The translations under genes were made by a program, and so were the position numbers. A model generated the notes under the pieces. That model was not told the origin of the DNA, ran no database searches, and saw only the letters and a list, made by a program, of their open reading frames with translations. Of a DNA stretch of 64,000 nucleotides, positions 56,544 through 64,000 are shown in pieces. The DNA lies in contig CM053141.1 in NCBI GenBank assembly GCA_028571685.1, positions 71,285,833-71,349,832 on the forward strand, in the 5' to 3' direction. This DNA is from Heterohyrax brucei. Taxonomy: Eukaryota; Chordata; Mammalia; Hyracoidea; Procaviidae. How positions within the stretch are numbered: the stretch's first letter is position 1; every line of letters begins with the position of its first letter.

Positions 56544-56745
56544 GGTAGTAATTACAGCGATAGCCCCTTTTTCTGTAGATTATTGGTAATTTGTAGTTTC
56601 CTTTTTTCTCTTGATTGATCATTCTAGGAGTTTTTCAATTTTATTGATAATTTAAAATACAATACTGTATATGTGCTTTCTAGCTCACCAATATCTGCTC
56701 TTATTTTGGTGGTTATTCTAGTCCTAGTTTATATTAGAGATCCAC
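56544..56745 (-). mobile_element. L1M, last visible part
   Basis: CTGTAGATTATTGGTAATTTG, CTAGCTCACCAATATCTGC and TTGGTGGTTATTC are antisense L1 text. Confidence 0.65.
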
Positions 56746-56787
56746 TTCATGCTGGTGTTAGGGGATTATAATAGCTACCGAAATTCT

Positions 56788-56988
56788 GGAGTCCCTTCGT
56801 GGCACAAATGATTAACATGCTTGGCTGCTAACAGAAAGTTTGCTAGTTTGAGTTCACCCAAAGGTGCCTCAGAAGAAAGTTCTGCTTGCTCTACTACTGA
56901 AAAATCAGCCACTGAAAGTGTTATGGAGCACAATTTTCCTGTGACGTACGTGGGTTGCCATGAGTTGGAATCTTTTCAACTGCAACTG
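56788..56988 (+). mobile_element. AfroSINE, long form
   Basis: CTGGAGTCCCTTCGTGGCAC, GGTGCCTCAGAAGAAAGTTC, GTTGCCATGAGTTGG. Confidence 0.87.
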
Positions 56989-58315
56989 GAAAATTGAAAA
57001 TTATAAGATCTTCATGAAACTTCTCTGTGAACTGTGGACTATGGCATGCACTTTTCACAAATCATCTCTAACTTTCCATGCAACATACAAACTCTTTTAT
57101 TGATTTTGCCATGATGAAATGGAAATTTGGAAGTGTGATAAGTTTTTCCAGCAGTCACACATCAGCAAATGGCTAGCTGATCAGGAATGTGGAAACACCT
57201 GATTTCCAAGCTTGTGATCCTTGTGTTGTGTTGTGTTGTCTCTCCATAGAAGTTTAAGGGTTGATACTTGAGTTGATGGATTTGTTTTTTCTTGTCTTCA
57301 GCCCTCCTAGTTTAAAACCAAAGGTTTCTCCAAAGATATTACTAAATAAGCCTTAGCTAACTTTGCTTAACCTGTTGCTTTGCAGGAGGTCTAATTATTG
57401 CAACTCTGCAGTAACTTAAGGTAAGACCTGGGGGGACACTTTTGTGCTTAGAGATAATTCAGTTAGTAATACTAACTTTTAAAAACCAAAGGCTTACTTA
57501 TGCTTTTTGATGATTTGTATTTGTCTAATTCCAAAAAGCATACCAGCCAGCTAGCCAAGTGCTGAGCTTAAAATAGGTTATGTATTAATTGTGCTCGGCT
57601 CTTTAAGTACAGTTGTGGTCCTTTTCATAAAAACCCTGAGATAAGGATTGTCATTCACTTCCAAACCCATGTAATGAGGAAGGAGCAGGTCTGAATTCAT
57701 GCTCCTCTCTGTAGTGCCCCAGATCTTTCTACCACACCTACCCTAACTGCCTCTCCTGTATATACCACAGAACAAGGAAGATAATGAAACATATACAGAG
57801 CACAAAAATTGTTTATGGTGCCGATTGCCAGGTTGCTAGATCATGTTAATCTTTGGAGACTAACATTAAAATTTGCTCTGCATTTCCTGGTTGAAAGGAA
57901 AAACAGAGGAGCAAGAGAGAGAGAGAAAGAGAAGAGAAAAGCTTCCATTTAATTAAAAACTCAGAATGGAATTAAGTAAAAAATACTTGAACCCTTTGTT
58001 ATTCAATTTCAAAATGTTTATAAATGTTTTAAAACTGAATTAAATTCTAACCTATTCTTACCTTCATAGGAAAGAGGTCCTAAATGCCAGTTTGACATTG
58101 ATCTCATCTGTTTGAAAAAAAATTACTAATCAAAGAGCTTCTAACATGTGTCCAATAGCCACATATTTCTATTCTGCTTTTGATGTTGTTATGTATTTTG
58201 TCACCACCTTTGAATTATAGGACCGCTGGGTGTGACAACACCTTTTCTAGTTCTCTCACATTGTTCCAGTGGGATTTTTCAAAGTCAAGTATATTAGCAA
58301 CTCACTAAATAATGG
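56989..58315. other. Nothing recognised
   Basis: 1.3 kb unassigned. A GTGTT microsatellite lies at 57224-57239 and a GA-rich run at about 57905-57943. Confidence 0.4.
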
Positions 58316-58500
58316 TATTGTTGTTACGTCCTGTCAAATTGGTTCCAACACATATCAACCTTACGTACAACAGAACAAAATTTTACCGTATCTGTTTTTT
58401 TTTGAAAAGCAAAACATATTTTAATACATAAAATACAGATGAAACCAACCCCAAGCCCACTGCCATTGAATTGATTCTGACTCATAGTGACCCTATCAAG
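58316..58500 (-). mobile_element. AfroSINE and RTE tail fragments
   Basis: 58316-58385 resembles an antisense RTE tail. 58444-58500 is an AfroSINE 3' end (AACCCCAAGCCCACTGCC, CTCATAGTGACCCTATC). Confidence 0.65.
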
Positions 58501-59316
58501 TAATATATATTTGAAATCACATGAATAAAATATGAGGATTTGATGTTATGCAATATCATCTCTAAAAACTGTTTCATGATTCAGAATTTCGTCAACAAGT
58601 TCATAAGATCATGGCAAATCTTTCCTTTTCATTTGCTTCCTTCTCTTCAAGCGATTCCTTCTACTTTTGTCTGAGATTAGAATTGCCACCCCTGCTCTTC
58701 TTTGTTCATTGTTAGCTTCCAACCTTTAATTTTCAGTTTGTTCCTATCTTTAGGTGTCAAGTGAGTTTCTTGTAGACAACATATGGATGGGTCATGTCTT
58801 TTGATCCAAGATGTCACTCGGTGTCTCTTTACTGGAGCATTCAGTCCATTCACATCAATGTAATTATTGATAGGTATGTTTTCAGTGCTGCCATTGTGAT
58901 ATGTTTATTTTTATGTTGATGTTTTCTCTGTTGTTCTTATTAGTCTGTTCTGGGATGTTCTTTTTTGTGAGTTGATTTTTCACCTTTTTCAGAGCTGGTT
59001 TTGTGGTTGTTAAGACTCCTGTGTTACATTTCTTGAAATGATATGATACATCTTTGTTGTGCTTTACAGCTGCCCCATGAACCCCCTTAATAAACTATAT
59101 ATAAACCCAATTTTAATTACTACCAGTCTTGTCATCTTCCTCTCCATCTGGAAGGACTATAACAACTGTAGTACATCCCTCTTTTTAATATGATGACACC
59201 ATAGTTTTCATGATAATCACTGGATTGCTTCTTTCCTTATCAAAGCTGTGATTGGCTTTGGAGCCTTTCCTAACAGAGTAGAGTTTTGAGTAGTAAAGTC
59301 TTTCTGAAACATAAAG

Positions 59317-60277
59317 TTAGTGGTTTTGTTCTTCTAAGCCAGAGCCAAGAACTTCTTTCAATATTTCTTGTAGTTTTGGTTTGGTTTTTACAAAGTCTCT
59401 GAGTTTCTGTTTATCTGGGAATGTCTTAATTTCATTTTCGTATTTGAAAGATAGTTTTGCAGGATATATAATTCTTGGTTGTAAGTTCTTCTCCTTCAAG
59501 GCTTTGAATGTGTCATGCCACTGTCTCCATGCCAGCATGGTTTCTGCTGAGAAATCTGAAGACAGCCTACAGGGTTTCCCTCTGAATGTTAGCTTTGCTT
59601 TGAGTCTTGCTGCCTTTAACAGTTGCTGCTTATGTTTCATTTTGTTGAGATGGATTATATCCTAGAGTCTTTCTTTTGAGATCTATATTGGGTGGCGTAC
59701 AATATGCATCTGAGATGTCTATATTCTCTTCCTTCATGATTTCTGGGAAATTTTCTTTCAGCAGCTCAGCAATGATACTCTCTGTGTTCTCAGATATCTC
59801 ACCCTGTTCAGGGACTCCAGTTAATTGAAGGTTGTTCCTCTTAATAGAGTCCCACATGCTTCTTAATGCTTCTTCATTTTTCTTGTTTCTTTTTTCTGAT
59901 TTCTGCTCATAGATGTTGGCCTCAGTAGCTCTGTCTTCCAAGTCAGAAATTCTTTTTTCTATTTGTTCCATTCTGTTTTCTTGGCTTTGCATTGAAGTTT
60001 CTATGTCTTTGATTTTGTTCTTGATCTGTTGGATTTCAGAGTACTGTGTTCCATCAGACCGAACATCTTGCTTAATTTTTCATTTTGTTCTGCTGCATTT
60101 TGTATAAGGTCTAGAAGGGCTCTGTATATAATCAGTTTGTATTCACTTTCTGATGCTTTCATAAAAGTTTCTTCATCTGGAAAACTCCTTGGTTGCTTTA
60201 TTTGGGAACCTTCTGAAGCCATGGCTGATTTCTTGTGTGCCACAAGTGTCTGTTGCTTTTGGGGACCCATGTGACTA
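59317..60277 (-). pseudogene. L1 ORF1 in the second copy, frameshifted
   Basis: MGPQKQQTLV starts near 60272. The frame is open through SEYKLIIYRALLDL to the coiled coil. A 1-bp loss near 60050 shifts it; the rest of the coiled coil (MEQIEKRISDLEDRATE) and RNA-recognition domain (QLTGVPEQG) follow. A second shift near 59650 precedes the C-terminal domain (RGKPCRLSSDFSAETM), ending LEEQNH. Because its breaks differ from those of the other copy, comparing both shows which base changes are private. Confidence 0.88.
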
Positions 60278-60434
60278 TGTAGAGCTGGAAGAGGTACTGT
60301 GAGGATGGACTGCAGATGTTTCTCTAGGCTGGCTTGAAATGTAAAGCAAAAGATATCTGACCACTTCACAAGTCAGTTAGGTTTTCAGGTGTAGAGGTCC
60401 CTCTTCTCAACTGGCAAAGCAAGAGCCACTATAT

Positions 60435-60830
60435 CCAACCCCAGATGATACAAACTAGTTCAGAATACAGCAATGCTACTGCCCTGTTGGCCTCTGCTGA
60501 CAGGGCCTAGCCTTAGGCGACACTGCGTAGAGTACTGGTTTTGTGATAGAAAAGTGCTCTACTGTGGGCAGGCTCTGGCTCCCAAGCTAAGAATTAGGTC
60601 CAGCTGTGGCCACCATATCCAAGATGGCGTCCTCCACACTGGCAGCAGACAGAGGGGCTAAAGGTGCCCAGAGGTAGTGATTCCTCTGCTTCTGTTGCAG
60701 GACCCCCAAAGCAGGTGGCACTAGGTAAATTACTGCTTTTCTGTCGGAGAAGCACTGTCCTGTTTGCAGGCGCTGGCTCCCAGGCTAAAAATGAGGTCCT
60801 GCTAGAATCTCCATATCCAACATGGCGTCC
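60435..60830 (-). repeat. Two related 198-bp units in the second L1 5' UTR
   Basis: Unit A begins at 60830 (GGACGCCATGTTGGATATGG) and unit B at 60632 (GGACGCCATCTTGGATATGG). The first 20 bases differ at one position, so the units look more alike here than in the other copy. Confidence 0.8.
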
Positions 60831-61269
60831 CGCACCCTGACTGCAAAACCCCGTACAAAGGCCACTGAGGCAGATATAAAACGACAGGCTCAAAGTGGCT
60901 AGATTAACAGAGTCCAAGCCTGGCTCTCAAAATATGGGAATTTCGCCTGCCTGTCCCCCAAGCCACGTGTCTGAGTCCAGCCGCTAGGCAATACCCAGCT
61001 CCACCCGCCAGCCGAGACAGAGGGAAAAAAAAGTCAAACTGGTGCGTTTACCTTCAGTCGTGAGAGCCGGGGCTAGCCAGGAGCGGGAGTCAGCGTAGGA
61101 GAGGAGGTTTTTCGCTCAGTAGAATGAAGTCCAAAGTAACAGCCCTGTGCCGTGTCCTGAGGCTGATTAGGTGACCAGAAGGCTCCATTTGATTATCAAT
61201 TCAGGTCTTGGTTTCCAGAGGGGTATAAGGAGACGTGGGCTTAGTCCGCCATCGTGACTCTGCCTGCCT

Positions 61270-62500
61270 ATCTGGTTTAAATGCCATTTAAAGTAAAGAA
61301 TTAAGGTGCCGTCCTCCAATAGTTGCTATATTCAAGTTCATTGCTGCAGCCAATGTGTCAGTTCATCTCATTGAGAGTCTTCCTCTTTTTTGTTGACCCT
61401 CTATGTTACCAAGCATGATGTCCTTCTGTAGGAACTAGTCACTCCTAAAAACATGTCCAAGGTGCATGAGACAAAGTCTCCCCATCCTTGCTTCTAAGGA
61501 GCACTCTGGTTATGCTTCTTCTGAGACAGATTTGTTTATTCATTGGAATCAATTCAACAGTAACAAGTTTGGCTTTTTGGTTTTTGGTCTGACAGTCTAT
61601 GGTATATTCAATGTTTTTTGCCAACACCATAATTCAAATGGATCAGTTCTTCTTTGATCTTTCTTATTCATTGTCTAGGTTTCACACACATATGAGGTGA
61701 TTGAAGATGTCACAGCTTGGGTCAGGCCCACTTCAGTTCTCAAGGTGACATCTTTGTTTTTTACCAAATTAAAGAGGTCTTTTGCATAAGACTTGCCCAG
61801 TGCATGCATTATTCATTGTCTTGACTGCTGCTTCCATGGGCATTAAATACTGATGAAGTAAAAGGAGGTAACCCGGGTGACATGGTGCTTAAGTGCCACA
61901 TCTGCTAACCCACAGGTCAGCAGTTAAATCCACCAAGTGCAGCTTGGAAACTCCGTGGTGTAGCGCTTCTCTGATCTATAGGGTTGCTGTGTGTTGGAAT
62001 CAACTTGACGGCTATGGGCTTGGTTTTGGAAAGTAAAATGAAGCCCTTGAAGACTTCAGTCTTTTCTCCTTCTATCACAATGTTTACCAGTTTAATTGTA
62101 AGGATTTTTGTTTTCTTGATGTTGAGTTATAAACCATACTAAAGGCTGTTCTCTTTGGTTTTCATTAGCAAGTGCTTCAAGTCCTCTTTCAGCAAGCAAG
62201 GTTGTGTCATTTGCATGTCGTTAGTTGTTAATGAGCTGTCCCCCAAACCTGATATCACGTTCTTCTTCATAGAGTTCAGCTTTTTGAATTATTCACTCAC
62301 CATACAGACTGAGTAAGTACTGTGAAAGGATACAGCCATTATGCACATCAGCAAAACCGTGGTGTAGTCCCTTGTTCTGTTGGAACAGCTGCCTCCTGGT
62401 CTGTAGGTACAGGTTCTGCAAGAGTGTAATGAAATGTTCTAAAATTCCTGCACAGTGTTATCCACAATTTGTTATGATCTACAGTCTGATATATTAAATA
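61270..62500 (-). mobile_element. RTE LINE, 1.2 kb, interrupted by a SINE
   Basis: The antisense RTE text parallels 32390-33310: GCATGATGTCCTTCTG, GGTGACATCTTTG, CTTCAAGTCCTCTTTC, CATACAGACTGAGTAAG. An AfroSINE at 61869-62031 splits it, with AAGTAAAA on both sides. Confidence 0.82.
61869..62031 (+). mobile_element. AfroSINE, short form, in RTE
   Basis: AACCCGGGTGACATGGTGC, GGGTTGCTGTGTGTTGG, GGCTATGGGCTTGGTTTTGG. Flanked by AAGTAAAA repeats. Confidence 0.9.
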
Positions 62501-63285
62501 ATGGTAAATAACTGAGTAATGGTAGACATTTAAAAGTACTTTGAGGTCAAGAGAGGAGTCGCCCATGAGTAAATATGGAAAAAAGTGAAGATGACATGAA
62601 TGCCTGACAGGAGAGCCTGATGACCGAGTAAGAAGGAAGCAGGTTTCGCAGCCTTGCTGTCTGCCTTCTGGCTTTCTTATTTAGGTTTCAGTGACCTCAG
62701 ATGCGGAGATTGGGAGGACTTCCTGCCGTTACCCCTTCCCCTGATCATGGTAGGGGATACTTGGCGGGTGATTAAGTACCAGCAGTCTGTGCCGTGACTC
62801 CAGGTTGGGGTGGATATTCATGCAGATTATTTGTTTTCTGAACAACCAGACAGATCGTCTCCTGAGAACTGACCAAAACTGGAACTTGGAGGAGATTCAG
62901 CTGGCTTTGACTCAAACCACACAAACTAAAACAATGCTAATGGCCAGAGAAAGGAGCCTCAGGTCCCTGAGAAATGCTCACTCACCTTCAAGCCCAAAGC
63001 AGCTTTCCCCTGTCGACTCTGAGCACAAGTTAGCAGCCTGAAAGGCCCTCTGGACTTCCTCACCATACGGAATCCTAAGTAGAGCTTCTCTTCCGGGGAA
63101 GAATTCATCACTGAAAATTTATCAATAATAACAAATATGGTAGTTATATGGACATATCATGGGCACTGGTAGAAATTACAGAAACATATTTACAACGTGG
63201 AAGATTCTCAGGCTGCAGACAATCAGCCTAAACTCCTTATAGAATTCCCAGCGATGGTATTGATTGTGTGCAGAATGTGAAGCGC
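62501..63285. other. Nothing recognised
   Basis: Unassigned sequence without a convincing ORF. Confidence 0.4.
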
Positions 63286-63352
63286 GGGTGCTCACTGCCA
63301 TCACGTCGATTCCAGCTCATGCCTGACCCTACAGGACCCTACAGGACGTGGT
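63286..63352 (-). mobile_element. AfroSINE fragment
   Basis: CTCACTGCCATCACGTCGATTC, TGACCCTACAGGACC (the last words duplicated). Confidence 0.7.
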
Positions 63353-64000
63353 TTGGGTCTCTGGTTAAAAAGGTCACATCTCCTGAAATCATAGTAAAAC
63401 ATACCAGACAACTGCAAGGTTGGTGTCCATGCTGGCCAGCACTTTGGAAGCAGGTGGTCAGCTAAGATTTACGACACCCCGTCGTGTCCCCACAGACACA
63501 GTGGCTCTGTCTGGTTGTATATAAAGAGCTGGAAGCTTAACAGCGAGGCCAGTTTTATGGCTTCTTTCTCTCTCTGTCTCTTTCTCTCTCTGTCTCTCAC
63601 ATACACACAGACGAACACACGCGTTTGTGTGACTGAGGGGGGGCAGCACGGAAGAGAGAATGTGGTTTAACTTTCAGAGCCTTAAATGAGAGCCTCTTTG
63701 TTAGTGAAAAGCAAACAAAACAAACTGGGCATAGGGTCAGAATGCTCTGGAATGCAGAATTGTTTGTCCCCAGTCGAACAGCCGCCTGACGCTGGGTTTG
63801 CGTGACGTTTCAGCCAACTGACACAGCAAGGACTTTCACCTCTAGCTGTCGGGCTGCACACACCATGAAGTCAAGAGAGGGAAAATCAGGGTCTCTAACT
63901 GTGATCGTTAACGGCCTTGACAAACAGCTCTGCCCAAGGTAAGATATTCACTTAGATTAAGGCTTCCAAACACATAAATGCGTTGTATTTTGCCAAAGAC
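63353..64000. other. Unassigned right edge with a CT/CA microsatellite
   Basis: A (TC)n then (CA)n simple repeat lies at about 63563-63622; otherwise nothing recognised. Confidence 0.45.

Larger units (their letters stand above)
58665..61264 (-). mobile_element. L1 with intact 5' end but missing 3' portion
   Basis: Sister of the 6745 L1. Read on the minus strand it has the 5' end (GAGTCACGATGGCGGAC), the two 198-bp units (60830 and 60632), ORF1, a 422-bp spacer and the first 80 or so codons of ORF2 (ATG at 58894), then stops within the endonuclease at about 58665. Most L1 copies are 5'-truncated; this one lacks the 3' part instead. The sequence beyond 58665 is not L1, and no poly(A) junction is clear. 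Confidence 0.92.

Noticed and set aside
22465..64000. A second host gene, or a novel multi-gene system upstream of CD180
   Set aside because: No ORF longer than about 200 codons outside repeats, no chained exons with splice signals, no CpG-island-like block; repeats explain all conserved-looking protein text.

Overview
The window is nuclear DNA from a placental mammal, and the repeats place it in Afrotheria. At least 33 copies of the tRNA-derived AfroSINE family are visible on both strands. They come in a long form and in a short form that lacks a middle segment of about 45 bp. The short form matches what is described for hyraxes, sirenians and elephants (Paenungulata). RTE-type LINE pieces, a tRNA-Gly-headed SINE and an L1 lineage with its own 5' and 3' UTRs fit the same origin. 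The species cannot be named from the sequence alone.

The only host gene I can support is CD180 (RP105), a leucine-rich-repeat Toll-like receptor homologue of B cells and myeloid cells. It reads right to left. Exon 1 (22375-22464, minus) carries the start codon and signal peptide. Exon 2 (3830-3996, minus) carries the N-terminal cap and the first leucine-rich repeats. Exon 3 (1-468, minus) continues the repeats and runs off the left edge. Splice sites and phases agree (phase 0, then phase 2), there is no internal stop, and 241 codons are inside the window. Intron 1 is about 18.4 kb and intron 2 about 3.4 kb. Everything right of about 22.8 kb is upstream of CD180, and I see no other gene there; this agrees with the gene-poor interval 5' of CD180 in other mammals.

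The rest is a dense record of transposition. Intron 1 holds a full-length but inactivated L1 (6745-13963, plus) with a perfect 15-bp target duplication; it landed inside an older mariner-type DNA transposon. A second L1 of the same kind (58665-61264, minus) keeps its 5' end but lacks most of ORF2 and the 3' end. Both share a 420-422 bp spacer between ORF1 and ORF2 and a 5' UTR built of two related units exactly 198 bp apart, each carrying a YY1-like site. Other components are RTE LINE pieces (27442-28645, 32262-33985, 61270-62500), several LTRs of one MaLR/ERVL-like family, short 3' ends of the young L1, old L1M/HAL1-like fragments and MIR elements. The interval 51.4-57 kb is a nest of at least eight insertions.

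I found no undescribed multi-gene system. The most useful observations concern the architecture of this afrotherian L1, datable nested insertions, an LTR very close to the CD180 start, and inverted repeats that could fold in CD180 pre-mRNA or near its 5' end.
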